From: Streptomyces sp. NBC_00510
Lineage (GTDB): Bacteria > Actinomycetota > Actinomycetes > Streptomycetales > Streptomycetaceae
Length of the DNA stretch: 64,000 bases
Direction: 5' to 3'
NCBI GenBank assembly: GCA_036013505.1
Contig: CP107851.1
Location: 5,358,001-5,422,000, forward strand
This document shows positions 50,601 to 58,083 of this stretch, piece by piece; position 1 is the first letter of the stretch, and every line of letters begins with the position of its first letter. The position numbers and the translations under genes were made by a program. Below the pieces are notes generated by a model that was given only the letters and a program-made list of their open reading frames with translations, was not told the DNA's origin and made no database searches.

Positions 50601-51631
50601 GCCGTATCGCCGAGGAGACCGTGCGTCGTCTCGGTGGCCGCGGGATCGCCTGGTACGCCTCGGGCGGCGTCGCCGCCCGCAAGGAAGTCCCCGGCGACCT
50701 CAGCGGCTTCAGCAAGTCCCTCACCAAGTCCGCGTCGGACATCTCCAGCGCCGCCAAGACCCTCACCACCGACCTGCGCAAGCTCGGCAAGTCCGGTGCT
50801 GCCCTCGCTGCCCGCGTCGACGCCACCAGCCGCAAGCTGCAGTCCCTGGCCAACCAGCGCGACAAGGTCAAGGCCCGCATTACCGAAGCCAAGGACTACG
50901 CGGGCACCGAGGCCGGGAACATCAAGGACTTCCTCGGTGTGGAAGGCGGCGGGTCGGCCAGCGACCTGATCGCCCAGATGAAGACGGAGCAGTCGACCGC
51001 AGGCCACTTCCAGAGTGACCTGGCCAAGCTGCAGAAGCGCGGCCTGAACCGGGACCTCCTGCAGCAGGTGATCGAGCAAGGCCCCGGGTCCGCCCTCGCC
51101 CAGACGCTGCTGTCCGCCACGAACAGCCAGCTCGCCCAGATCAACCAGCTGGCAGGCAAGGGCGGCAAGCTCGCCACCTCCATAGGCAACCTCGCCGCCG
51201 ACGGCATGTACGACGCGGGCGCCCAGGCAGGCCGCGGCTTCCTCGCCGGCCTCCAAGCCCAGGAGAAGGCCCTACAGAAGGAGATGGACAGGCTCGGCAA
51301 GAGCCTCGTCGCCTCCATCAAGAAGTCCCTGAAGATCAAGTCTCCGTCGCAGGTCACCCGGGACGAGGTCGGCAAGCAGGTCGGCATGGGTGTCGTCGTC
51401 GGCATGGACGCCACCAAGCGCCACATCGCCGCTGCGGCTACCCGCATGTCCGCCGCCTCCATCCCCGGCGCGTTCACGGCACCCACGGCCAGCAGCCAGC
51501 CCGCCGTGTGGGACGTCCACGTCCACGTCGACGACCCCGCACTGAAGAACCTCATCCGCGTCGAGGTCAAGCCCGTCGTCCGCGACGCGATCGATACCGC
51601 CGCCTACCGCGCCAAGACCGGCCGGCGCTAA
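47684..51631 (+). CDS. Phage tail tape-measure protein (TP901 type)
   Basis: A 1,315-aa protein. The TP901-type core spans ~135-460: FEKAMSNVKAVSGATGREFEQLRQAA, SAATQYSATEAADAEAELARAGI-like text, GSDAGTSLKVMLQRLTPQ and FGSDAVRSATILYQLGSKG are characteristic. Hydrophobic segments occur near 110-130, 440-475 and 500. The rest is Ala/Lys-rich coiled coil (LKKTKGKTVEVKAL-like, AKTLTTDLRKLGKSGAALAARVDATSRKLQ) and a C-terminal region ending with KSPSQVTRDEVGKQVGMGVVVGMD, typical of tail tape-measure C-termini. Such proteins set tail length (about 0.15 nm per residue, here near 200 nm) and help inject DNA. ATG 47684 has GAAGGGGGTG upstream. It is intact, which suggests selection. Confidence 0.88.
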   Translation: MADRTVTVRLVADVSSYTRGMAQAAAETSRTAAAMERSGRSSIQATSRAEASSRRATTAARAAGSATRSAAAASTAAAAASRGATAAATGHGTALQRLTRAASRSETSLKAARITSVGLVAAFALAAAAAARFEKAMSNVKAVSGATGREFEQLRQAALDAGSATQYSATEAADAEAELARAGIKTADIVGGALTGALSLAAAGQLDLSEAAISTAQAMNTFSLKGKDVGHIADVLAAAANKSASDVHGLALGLRMGGLVADQTGLSLEDTVGTLAAFADRALVGSDAGTSLKVMLQRLTPQSKEAQAAMDKLGFSAYDSQGNFVGLSELAGRMQKSFANLTPEARNAAFGVIFGSDAVRSATILYQLGSKGIDRYVSAVDDTGYAARVAATQTNNLVGDLERLQGALETALIQSGTAANGVLRDMVQFVTRLINAYSSLPPSLQSGITLFAGLAGAIGFVAASALLLLPRIARARTELAALGVTAARTRAAMTMLGRASVIIAALTAISYGAQKVQDAFKDAPPSVSKMANALIELGRNGKVSGEALKVFGTDLNRFGEIVARVAHPDWKKRTTDVVDTLTFGITKGMGEAGVSLDEAHDALDSLDQSLAGLVSSGNADTASKSFKALADEAIRNGTSAEKLMTLLPHYSDALADLDTQSQLTGDSQREMSEDVLLTKTQLQQTADAAEQLTDALKLLNGLNIDAAQQEISFRQSLADLTKAVKDNGHSLDITTAKGRAVKSAFLDAAKAAQEHAEAVAEQKNSVEAGNQVLEKDIKILRKQMLQAGFSKDAVDALLESFLSLPAKTTPKVDVETSRAVSDLENVQEKLKNTKGKTVEVKALTKAGEKALEDLGYKVKRTKGKNVVITVPTGTQKANVDALAAAIRALHDKSIVITTHYNNTVTSGGGTGRRNAASASANGNIIDFYADGGMRRENHVAQIAKAGTWRVWAEDETGGEAYIPLAASKRARSRRIAEETVRRLGGRGIAWYASGGVAARKEVPGDLSGFSKSLTKSASDISSAAKTLTTDLRKLGKSGAALAARVDATSRKLQSLANQRDKVKARITEAKDYAGTEAGNIKDFLGVEGGGSASDLIAQMKTEQSTAGHFQSDLAKLQKRGLNRDLLQQVIEQGPGSALAQTLLSATNSQLAQINQLAGKGGKLATSIGNLAADGMYDAGAQAGRGFLAGLQAQEKALQKEMDRLGKSLVASIKKSLKIKSPSQVTRDEVGKQVGMGVVVGMDATKRHIAAAATRMSAASIPGAFTAPTASSQPAVWDVHVHVDDPALKNLIRVEVKPVVRDAIDTAAYRAKTGRR

Positions 51632-51649
51632 CCCCCAAGGAGAACCACC

Positions 51650-52036
51650 ATGGCAACCGGACGCACCAACGAGCCCAAGACCGTCACCATCAACACCACC
51701 AGCGGCCAGGCCAACATCACCGCCGCCGCGGGCACGTTCACCAAGCCCGAAGACATCGGCCGCACAGTGACCGGCACCGGCATCCAGGCCGGCTCCACCA
51801 TCACCGCCGTCGCCTCCGACACCGCCGCGACCATGTCCCTGACGGCCACCGCCACCGGGTCGCCGTCCGTCGCCCTCGGCCGCGGCAACCCCCAGGCCTA
51901 CGGCTTCAACGGATGGTCCCCCGAGAGCGACACCGAAGCCGACGCCTACACCGTCGCCGCCGTCATCGCAGGCACCGCCCAGCCCGACGCCATCACCAAC
52001 CCGACCACCCGCACCAACCAGCGCGCCCGCAGCTAA
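51650..52036 (+). CDS. Small beta-rich structural-like protein
   Basis: A 128-aa protein with Thr/Ala-rich beta strands: NITAAAGTFTKPEDIGRTVTGTGI, GSTITAVASDTAATMSLTATATG. The pattern GTFT..DIGR.VTGTGI..GSTIT.V.S...A..S recurs in phage decoration, tail-fibre or receptor-binding proteins of actinobacteriophages. It follows the tape-measure gene by 18 bp with AAGGAGAACCACC before the ATG; the same leader precedes the next gene. The role is inferred: a virion surface or tail component. Confidence 0.6.
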   Translation: MATGRTNEPKTVTINTTSGQANITAAAGTFTKPEDIGRTVTGTGIQAGSTITAVASDTAATMSLTATATGSPSVALGRGNPQAYGFNGWSPESDTEADAYTVAAVIAGTAQPDAITNPTTRTNQRARS

Positions 52037-52054
52037 CCGAGAAGGAGAACCACC

Positions 52055-52723
52055 ATGCCCAGCAAGCTCGCTCTCGCCCTCGCCGAGGCCACCCGCGTCC
52101 AGCAGCCCCAGCCCACCGCCGGCCACCGCAAGGCCGCCGACATCCACGCCCTCTACAAGCAGGGCCTGCAGGAGATCCGCGGCAACCGCAACATGCACCC
52201 CGACCGCAAGCGCGTCGAAGCCGCCCAGCTCTACACCACCACCCGCGCCGCCCTCGCCAAGCTCAAGAGCGACCAGGCCGACACCGACAACACCACCTTC
52301 ACCAAGCTGGAGCGCAAGCTCTGGGGCTACGACGACGAGCGCGCCCTCGCCCGCGACCGCTCCACCTTCGACGCCACCGTCCGCGACGCCCAGGACCGCG
52401 CCAGCAAGCTCACCAAGCCCGACAAGGCCGCACGCGCCCTCGCCGACGCCGAGCAGGCCGGCGACCACGTCCTCGCCCGCGCCATCGCCAAGCGCGCCCA
52501 CGACATGGACTGGGGCGACGTGCTCCACGACTACCTCGCCACCCGGCCCAGCAGCACCGAGACCTACCAGCAGGCCGCCGACATCTGGCACCGGCACAAC
52601 GACACCGGCGGCCGCATGCAGCACGGCATGCAGTACGTCGTCCACAAGCCCGACGAGCTGCGAGGCGTGAGCGACCAGGACATCGCCCAGCTCGCCGACC
52701 CCGAGCCCGCCGACGCCGCCTAA
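52055..52723 (+). CDS. Hypothetical helical protein of the phage block
   Basis: A 222-aa mostly helical, highly charged protein (RKAADIHALYKQGLQEIRGNRNM, RAALAKLKSDQADTDNTTF, ARALADAEQAGDHVLARAIAKRAHDMDWG). It contains no Cys and no transmembrane segment. It is preceded by the same AAGGAGAACCACC leader as the 128-aa gene. Size, charge and place suit a scaffold-like or minor virion protein, but I recognise no family. Confidence 0.65.
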   Translation: MPSKLALALAEATRVQQPQPTAGHRKAADIHALYKQGLQEIRGNRNMHPDRKRVEAAQLYTTTRAALAKLKSDQADTDNTTFTKLERKLWGYDDERALARDRSTFDATVRDAQDRASKLTKPDKAARALADAEQAGDHVLARAIAKRAHDMDWGDVLHDYLATRPSSTETYQQAADIWHRHNDTGGRMQHGMQYVVHKPDELRGVSDQDIAQLADPEPADAA

Positions 52724-53052
52724 CGCGGCCCATGGATCCGGCGTCAACGTCACCCGCACGGCATGCATGTACGGCCGGCCGTGCGGGAGCGATGGCCGGA
52801 GAGCGGGTCCTCCTTTCTCCCTGCGCAGACCCGGCCAGCGCCGACCGGTCCGGAGCCGTCACCCGACGCGCTCCGGGCCGGAGCTGTTCGACACACAGCG
52901 TGACGACGCTCCGGTGACCGCAGGTCAGAGGGCCAGGGGGGCGACTCCGCCGTCACCCTCCGTAGGGACCGCCGGGGAGAGCGCTCGCTATCTGCGATCC
53001 CAGATGGCCTCAAGATCACGACCCGTTAGTGACTGAAAGTGAGGTGGTTCCG
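52724..53052. other. Intergenic region with a probable terminator
   Basis: This 329-bp stretch separates the tape-measure group from the TerS-like gene. CCCGCACGGC (52753-52762) and GCCGTGCGGG (52778-52787) form a 10-bp stem with a 15-nt loop, a possible terminator for the structural transcript. The remainder shows no gene; it is a likely place for the promoter of the TerS-like gene and possibly a packaging site, which would need direct evidence. Confidence 0.45.
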
Positions 53053-53478
53053 GTGTCCGGACCCCTGCCCAACCCGGCCAAGGGCCGGTCCCGTTACACC
53101 GCCAGCCGCGCCAGCGAGCAGCCCAGCGCCCGGCGCGGCGTCGTTGTGCTCCCCCCGGTCTGTGAGGACCTCGTCCCGAAGCTTCCGCCGGGCCGTGACT
53201 GGACCGACGCCGAGCGGGAGATGTGGGAGACGCTGTGGACCGGCCCGCAGGCGAACATGTGGGACGACTCGTTCGTCATGGCGGTGGCCATGTACGTCTC
53301 CAACACGTTTGCGGTGCTGTCGGGCGCCGGCTCGGCCTGGCAGGCCCAGGAAGCACGGCATCTATCCGATCGGCTTGGCCTGACGCCGCAGGGCATGGCG
53401 TCGCTGGGCTGGCAGATGGCTCCGTCGGCACCGTCTGGGCCTGCTCTGGCCGCGGTGCCGCTTCGGGGTGGTGCGTGA
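53053..53478 (+). CDS. Terminase small-subunit-like protein
   Basis: A 141-aa protein. It starts GPLPNPAKGRSRYTASRASE, a basic Gly/Pro segment typical of actinobacteriophage terminase small subunits. It then has LPPGRDWTDAEREMWETLWTGPQANMW, DDSFVMAVAMYV and LGLTPQGMASLGWQM, matching their helical core (W..A...WW..W.SP.A..W..D.......L and LGL.P.....L.W.). Small subunits recognise the DNA to be packaged and hand it to the large subunit. No large subunit is encoded in the element. GTG 53053 was chosen because GTGAGG lies 8 nt upstream and the product then has the usual start; GTG 53029 is the longer alternative. The stop shares one base with the next start. Confidence 0.65.
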   Translation: MSGPLPNPAKGRSRYTASRASEQPSARRGVVVLPPVCEDLVPKLPPGRDWTDAEREMWETLWTGPQANMWDDSFVMAVAMYVSNTFAVLSGAGSAWQAQEARHLSDRLGLTPQGMASLGWQMAPSAPSGPALAAVPLRGGA

Positions 53479-53771
53479 TGGTGTCGGCCCGTCGTGCGGC
53501 CCGTATGGCGCCGCGTGTCAGCAACGACGAGCCGCCGGAGTGGCTGTGGAAGTTCCAGGCGAGCAGATGGTTCCGGGAGACCCGAGAAGAGGGCGAGGAC
53601 GCGACGGTAGAAGCGTTCATTAAGGCTCGTGGTCGCTGGCGGAAGGCCCGGGACGCGTGGCTGGCCGAGCGGGGCCTGGTCGTGTACGGCATGGCCGGCT
53701 TGACGTGGCAGGAGTTCAAGGAGATCGAGCAGCAGGAGCCGCACCGTGTCTTGCGCCGGCCGGAGCGCTGA
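53478..53771 (+). CDS. Small phage-like protein after terS
   Basis: A 97-aa basic protein. The core (PPEWLWKFQASRWFRETREEGEDATVEAF and YGMAGLTWQEFKEIEQQEPHRVL) is helical with many aromatic residues. Coupled to the TerS-like gene by a TGATG overlap, it probably shares its role or partner. No family was recognised. Its end faces the convergent transfer operon across a hairpin. Confidence 0.6.
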   Translation: MVSARRAARMAPRVSNDEPPEWLWKFQASRWFRETREEGEDATVEAFIKARGRWRKARDAWLAERGLVVYGMAGLTWQEFKEIEQQEPHRVLRRPER

Positions 53772-53787
53772 CAGGGAGGGAAGCACA

Positions 53788-53831
53788 AAGGGGCGCCCAC
53801 AGGCCCGTTTCCGGGTCTCTGGACGCCCCTT
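53788..53831. terminator. Bidirectional terminator in the element
   Basis: AAGGGGCG and CGCCCCTT form the outer stem, with an inner CAGGCCCG/CGGGTCTCTG stem around TTTC. It lies between the plus-strand phage block and the minus-strand transfer operon. Confidence 0.65.
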
Positions 53832-53838
53832 GGCGTGT

Positions 53839-53939
53839 ACCTCCCTCGCCTCCCTAATCGATCATTTGCGCTGGTCAGGCATAGGGAGGCGGGTCAGGGA
53901 GGCCCTGAGGGACTTCTCCCTGAACCCTGCCGCCTCCCT
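53839..53939. repeat. Cluster of AGGGAGGC repeats, candidate clt/TraB-binding locus
   Basis: The 8-mer AGGGAGGC occurs at 53883-53890 and 53896-53903, and inverted at 53848-53855 and 53932-53939; one-mismatch copies lie at 53839-53846 (inverted) and 53773-53780. They occupy the gap directly downstream of the FtsK/TraB-like gene. In Streptomyces plasmids the cis-acting transfer locus consists of short repeats next to traB that TraB binds. The link here is inferred. Confidence 0.6.
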
Positions 53940-55979
53940 CTACGCCGCTTCCCGGCGCGCGAGGGCGTCACGGACCTTCTGACGGTCGACGACCATCTTC
54001 CCGTCGCTCTTGTGCGGGGCAGCGTCGAAGCCCTCCAGGTACTCCTTCAGGTCGCTGTTACCCCACACCTTGTAGACCGGCGGGTTGAGCTCGGCCAGGC
54101 GCTGCAGGACCTCCCGGGTCAGCACCCGCGGGTCCTGCCCGATGACGTGGACGATGTCGGCGAGCGGGTCGCTCTCCTTCACCGGCTGCAGCTGACGGAC
54201 GGTGGCGCGGCCGTTGCGGGCCTGCAGCGCCCGCTCCGCAACCTCGGTGGCATCCTCGGTGCTGAGGTAGTGCGTCCGCACCGTGATGGACGGCTCGCCG
54301 TCCGGGATGTCGATGCCGTCACCCACGACGACGACCGTGCCCTTGTCCTTGCCCTGGCGGAGCTTGTGCGGGGCGGCGCCAGCGTCGACCGCGGCCTCGC
54401 CGAGCGCCATGCGGGCCTGCGACTCGGTGCCCAGGACCAGCGAAGACCTGATGTGCGCGCCCTCACGGACGAGCTTCGGCAGGTTCTCGTCGGTGGGGTC
54501 CTGAGTGCCCTGCCACAGGGTGACGTTCACCGCGCGGCCCTGGTTGTGGATGCGGCGCGCCGCCATGAAGTACCGCGACGTGGCCTTCTTCCCACCGAAC
54601 GGGCGGCCGTCGTCGCCCTTGAGCGGGTTCATGAACGCCACCTGCGCCTCGTCGACGAGGATGACCAACGGCGGGTGCTCGCCGCCCGGGTCCTGGAGGC
54701 GGCGCTCCATCTCCTGCACGCCGGCCTCCAGCATCTCGGTGACGGCGCAGGCGTGCTCGTCAGTGGGGCCCTGGATGAGGACGGAGGCGATGCCCTCGAA
54801 CATGGCCCAGTCGCCGACGCCCTTCAGGTCGCCCAGCCAGAACTCGACCGAGGCGTCGAAGGCCAGCCACAGGGCGAGCGCCCGCAGGCTGGCGGTCTTG
54901 CCCTGGTTCGACAGACCGGTGATGAGCAGGTGCCGCTGGTAGACGCTCAGGGACGCGGCGTCGCCGCGCAGGGACTGGCCCCACGGGGCGCGGCCGAGCC
55001 GGTAGTCGGCGCGAACATCCTGTTCAACGACCAGCGGGGACGGGCCGATGGGCTCGTCCAGCGCGCCGCTGTCGGCGATCCACAGCCGGATGGTGCGGGG
55101 CTGCGGCGGGATGGTGAGGAACACCTCGTGCTCGTGCCGGCCAAGGTTCTCCGCCAGCTTCCGGCGCCGGTTGAGGATCTCCTCGGTGCTCACGCCGGAC
55201 GGCAGGGTGACGTCGACCTCTATGCCGCAGCCGGCGAGAGTGATGGGGCCGAGCATGGCCGCGCCGACGTCGCCCATGTCCTCGATGGCCTTGCGCAGGG
55301 CGGAGATGCCCAGGTCACGGAAGGCGACGACGACGATGGACGGGGTGATGGGGCCGCCGCTGTCCCGCTGCCTCTCCGGGAGCGCCCACTGCGGGGCGGT
55401 GTGCCTGCCGCGGCCGACAGCCCACACTGCGGCCAGGGCCAGCCACGGCGCGGCCAGCAGCAGCGGATCCCACACGACACCGGCGATGTACGCCACCCAC
55501 TGCACGAGGTCGATGACCGCCTCGAGCGGGGCGAGAACATCCCGAACATCGTGGTTCGCCCAGGCCAGCAGCACACCGACGAACAGCAGCAGCCCGGTCC
55601 CCGCGCCGACGGCGGACACGATCGCCTTGGGCAGGTTCATCATCATCTGCAGGGTGTCGACGCGTCGCCGGTGCCGGGCCATGCGGAAGGCGTGGCCGCG
55701 CTGTTCCCACAGGGCGACCTGGTCCATCAGGCCTGCGGCTTCGGCGGCGCGGATCATCCGCTCGTAGCGGGCGGCGCTGCGGCCGTCCCAGGCGCGGCGG
55801 AACACGACGCGGGTACCGCCCACGACGTAGGACAGGTGGCGGACGGTGATACGGCCTGCGGTGCGTGTCCGCTCGTCGGTCAGGGCAGCCTTGGCTGCCG
55901 CACGGAAGTGCGCCCGGCGGCGCTCTCGGCGCTGCTCGGACGGCGGTTCTGTTGGCGTCTTGAGCATGGTCACGGTCAT
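53940..55979 (-). CDS. FtsK/SpoIIIE-type conjugative DNA translocase (TraB-like)
   Basis: A 679-aa membrane ATPase. Two hydrophobic helices lie at about 115-145 and 165-195 (AIVSAVGAGTGLLLFVGVLLAW, WDPLLLAAPWLALAAVWAV). The motor domain (~330-600) has Walker A ITGLSNQGKTASLRALA and Walker B PPLVILVDEAQVAFM; DLKGVGDWAMF and LWQGTQDPT are further FtsK-family segments. A C-terminal ~70-residue helical region (VYKVWGNSDLKEYLEGFD, KMVVDRQKVRDALARR) may be the winged-helix DNA-reading domain. Such proteins move double-stranded DNA between mycelial cells without relaxase. It is the last gene of the right-end operon; the preceding gene lies 87 bp upstream. Confidence 0.9.
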   Translation of the reverse strand: MTVTMLKTPTEPPSEQRRERRRAHFRAAAKAALTDERTRTAGRITVRHLSYVVGGTRVVFRRAWDGRSAARYERMIRAAEAAGLMDQVALWEQRGHAFRMARHRRRVDTLQMMMNLPKAIVSAVGAGTGLLLFVGVLLAWANHDVRDVLAPLEAVIDLVQWVAYIAGVVWDPLLLAAPWLALAAVWAVGRGRHTAPQWALPERQRDSGGPITPSIVVVAFRDLGISALRKAIEDMGDVGAAMLGPITLAGCGIEVDVTLPSGVSTEEILNRRRKLAENLGRHEHEVFLTIPPQPRTIRLWIADSGALDEPIGPSPLVVEQDVRADYRLGRAPWGQSLRGDAASLSVYQRHLLITGLSNQGKTASLRALALWLAFDASVEFWLGDLKGVGDWAMFEGIASVLIQGPTDEHACAVTEMLEAGVQEMERRLQDPGGEHPPLVILVDEAQVAFMNPLKGDDGRPFGGKKATSRYFMAARRIHNQGRAVNVTLWQGTQDPTDENLPKLVREGAHIRSSLVLGTESQARMALGEAAVDAGAAPHKLRQGKDKGTVVVVGDGIDIPDGEPSITVRTHYLSTEDATEVAERALQARNGRATVRQLQPVKESDPLADIVHVIGQDPRVLTREVLQRLAELNPPVYKVWGNSDLKEYLEGFDAAPHKSDGKMVVDRQKVRDALARREAA

Positions 55980-56066
55980 GCTGGGGATCTCCAGTTGCTC
56001 GTAGGGGTGCTGGGGACCCGGGGCGGCCGGTGGTGTCCAGCCAGGTACGGCCGCCCCGGGGCGTTG

Positions 56067-56948
56067 CTACATGTACGGGCCGGCCTGGCGACGGGCGCGG
56101 CGCAGGGTGGCGGCGACGGACTCGACGTTGGCGCCGGGCAGCTGGGCGAGGATCGCGTCGACGGCGTCCTTGTCGCCCAGGCCCTTGGCGACCTGCTTGC
56201 GGGCCAGCTCGGCGATGGACGGCATGGACGGCTGAACATGTTCGGCGCTGTTCAGGGGCACCTTCGGCGCCTCGGCGACCTCGGCCTGAACGGGCGTGTT
56301 CGCGTCCTGTTCGGCCCGCGCCTGGTCGACCTCGTTACGCACCTGCTCGGCGGCCAGCAGCTCCAGCGCCGCGGTCTGCTCGGCCCGGGCGACCTGCCGA
56401 CGGACACCGGCGATGGCCAGCTTCGCGTTCGCCGCGGAGATCTCAGCCCGCACCCACGCCGCGTCCTCGGGCGACAGGTCCTTGTCGACGAACCGCATGA
56501 TGCCCATCCACAGCACCTTCGCGAACAGCGACACCGCGGCGCCAACGACGCCCAGGGCGACGCTGCCCATCAGCAGGCCGTGCCAGAAGATGGCGCCCAT
56601 CGTGCAGGCGAGCAGCGCCCAGCCCAGCCGGCGGGAGAACGCCCGCTTGGAGGCGTCGAAGCGGGACAGCCACTCCAGCAGGACGTTCACCAGCCAGGCG
56701 ATGTCGAAGATGGCCGCGGCGGCGTAGCCGATGCCGCCGTTGAGCAGCTGGCCGATGCTGTACGTCGACCACACGATGGCCAGCGCGGTCAGCCCGAGGA
56801 CGAGGGACGACGCGGCCCGTATGGCGGCCTGGTCCCAGTCGCGGGGCAGGACCGGCACCCGGACCTTCTGCGGCCGGCTGATGGTGTGCGTGACGCCGTC
56901 GACGGTGTGCTCGACGGCCCGACGGCGGATCTCTTCCTTGAACTTCAC
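56067..56948 (-). CDS. SpdB/DUF2637-like membrane protein
   Basis: A 293-aa protein with four hydrophobic helices in ~45-160 (ASSLVLGLTALAIVWSTYSIG, YAAAAIFDIAWLVNVLLEWL, LGWALLACTMGAIFWHGLLMG, VALGVVGAAVSLFAKVLWMGI) and a long cytoplasmic, Ala/Glu-rich coiled-coil tail (VRAEISAANAKLAIAGVRRQVARAEQTAALELL). The layout is that of DUF2637/Spd membrane proteins encoded beside traB in Streptomyces elements, which help the DNA spread along the mycelium. The exact family is inferred from topology and context. Confidence 0.7.
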   Translation of the reverse strand: MKFKEEIRRRAVEHTVDGVTHTISRPQKVRVPVLPRDWDQAAIRAASSLVLGLTALAIVWSTYSIGQLLNGGIGYAAAAIFDIAWLVNVLLEWLSRFDASKRAFSRRLGWALLACTMGAIFWHGLLMGSVALGVVGAAVSLFAKVLWMGIMRFVDKDLSPEDAAWVRAEISAANAKLAIAGVRRQVARAEQTAALELLAAEQVRNEVDQARAEQDANTPVQAEVAEAPKVPLNSAEHVQPSMPSIAELARKQVAKGLGDKDAVDAILAQLPGANVESVAATLRRARRQAGPYM

Positions 56949-56964
56949 TGCTCTCCCCTTCGGG

Positions 56965-57267
56965 TCAGTTGGTAGCGGCGCAGGCGTTGCGCCACAGGGC
57001 GTGCTGACGGACGTTGCGCAGGATCAGTAGGGCGACCAGCCACGGCAGCGTGTCGGCCTTGGCCGTGTTGCACGGGCCGCAGGCGAGGACGAGGTTCCGC
57101 TGCCGCCAGGTCCGCCACAGGCTGTAGGGCACGTAGTGGTCGAGGGTCGCCGTGTCGATGTCCGGGAACGGGCGCTGGCAGTAGAAGCAGCGGGCGCCGT
57201 CACGGGCGGCGAGGGACCGGCGGACGTGCCGCCGGTCCTCCGGGTTCAGCGTTCGACGGCGGGCCAT
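56965..57267 (-). CDS. HNH endonuclease
   Basis: A 100-aa nuclease. The fold is visible as RCFYCQRPFPD (first CxxC), ATLDHYVPYSLW (the catalytic Asp-His), NLVLACGPCNTAKAD (Asn and second CxxC with the final helix). The ATG at 57267 shares one base with the upstream stop (TGATG). HNH enzymes of this size occur both in conjugative elements and next to terminases of long-tailed phages, where they are needed for packaging; with a TerS-like gene in the same element either role is possible. Confidence 0.88.
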   Translation of the reverse strand: MARRRTLNPEDRRHVRRSLAARDGARCFYCQRPFPDIDTATLDHYVPYSLWRTWRQRNLVLACGPCNTAKADTLPWLVALLILRNVRQHALWRNACAATN

Positions 57268-57452
57268 CACGCGCCCCGCAACTTGCGGTCGAGCATCCGG
57301 TCGAACCGCTGCTCGCCGTGCCGGTCACCGATGGCACGGGCCACGATGAGCAGGTCCGCGAGAACGGTGATCGGCGGTAGCGGCCGGGGCGACCGGGATA
57401 CCGCGTACACCGCGGCGTCCTCGGTCGGCCGGCGGACGGGCCAGGCAGCCAT
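57267..57452 (-). CDS. Small basic hypothetical protein
   Basis: A 61-aa protein (MAAWPVRRPTEDAAVYAVSR at the start, LADLLIVARAIGDRHGEQRFDRML later) with one amphipathic helix. Both ends are fixed by TGATG overlaps with its neighbours in the right-end operon. No family was recognised. Confidence 0.6.
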   Translation of the reverse strand: MAAWPVRRPTEDAAVYAVSRSPRPLPPITVLADLLIVARAIGDRHGEQRFDRMLDRKLRGA

Positions 57453-57820
57453 CACGCCCGACCCTCCGCCTGCAGCTCCATCAGCCGCGGCACCAGGTCA
57501 CGGACGAACACCGCGAGGCCTTCGAGGGCCTGCGCGAACTCCTCCAGCTGGCCCAGCCGCTCGGGGTAGACGATGCCGTCGAGGTCCAGTGACAGGTACG
57601 GCACGGTCCGCTCGGGGGTGCCGTACTCGTACCGTCCCTGGCCGACCTGCACCGAAGCCGGGCCCATGGACGTCGGGACCTCGAACCGCTCCTCAGCGGC
57701 GACGTGACCGATGTCCTGCAGGTAGGCGCCGCTGCGGTGGTCCATGACGCACCAGGCGGGGCAGTCGAAGGTGACCTCGCCGTAGTCGGCGGTCTCCAGC
57801 GTCACGCGGCGAGGGCTCAT
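57452..57820 (-). CDS. DUF6907-type protein
   Basis: A 122-aa protein. The segment GEVTFDCPAWCVMDHRSGAYLQDIGH carries the CPxWC...H pattern typical of DUF6907, a small domain common in actinobacterial elements and phages and probably metal-binding. The C-terminal half is strand then helix (YLSLDLDGIVYPERLGQLEEFAQALEG). The ATG at 57820 overlaps the upstream stop by 4 bp. The function is unknown. Confidence 0.7.
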   Translation of the reverse strand: MSPRRVTLETADYGEVTFDCPAWCVMDHRSGAYLQDIGHVAAEERFEVPTSMGPASVQVGQGRYEYGTPERTVPYLSLDLDGIVYPERLGQLEEFAQALEGLAVFVRDLVPRLMELQAEGRA

Positions 57821-58083
57821 GACTGCCCCCCGTCCTGGCGCACGGTGTACGTGGCGGGCGTCTGGGCGGTCCACTCGCGCAGCTGCTCGGCGGCCTCGGT
57901 GAGGGTGAACAGGTCCGGGGCGCGCAGCAGGCTGTCGAGCTTGATGCGGACGTCGGCGGCTCGGCTCTGGACGAGGTCGCTGAAGGCGTCGACGTCCCGC
58001 TCGGTGATGGCCGGCTTGGGGAGGCTGAGGGCGTCGTGCACGGCCTGCAGCAGCTCCCGCACTTCGGGAGTGAGGGCGCTCAC
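57817..58083 (-). CDS. Small helical hypothetical protein
   Basis: An 88-aa acidic helical protein (LTPEVRELLQAVHDALSLPKPAITERDVDAF), starting with GTG 58083, which overlaps the previous stop by 4 bp, and overlapping the DUF6907 gene by 4 bp. No family was recognised; it is part of the right-end operon. Confidence 0.6.
   Translation of the reverse strand: MSALTPEVRELLQAVHDALSLPKPAITERDVDAFSDLVQSRAADVRIKLDSLLRAPDLFTLTEAAEQLREWTAQTPATYTVRQDGGQS

Noticed and set aside
53835..56975. Plus-strand open frame of 1,046 codons opposite the TraB-like and SpdB-like genes
   Set aside because: It is the shadow of high-GC genes on the other strand; the product is His/Gly/Val-rich without domains.
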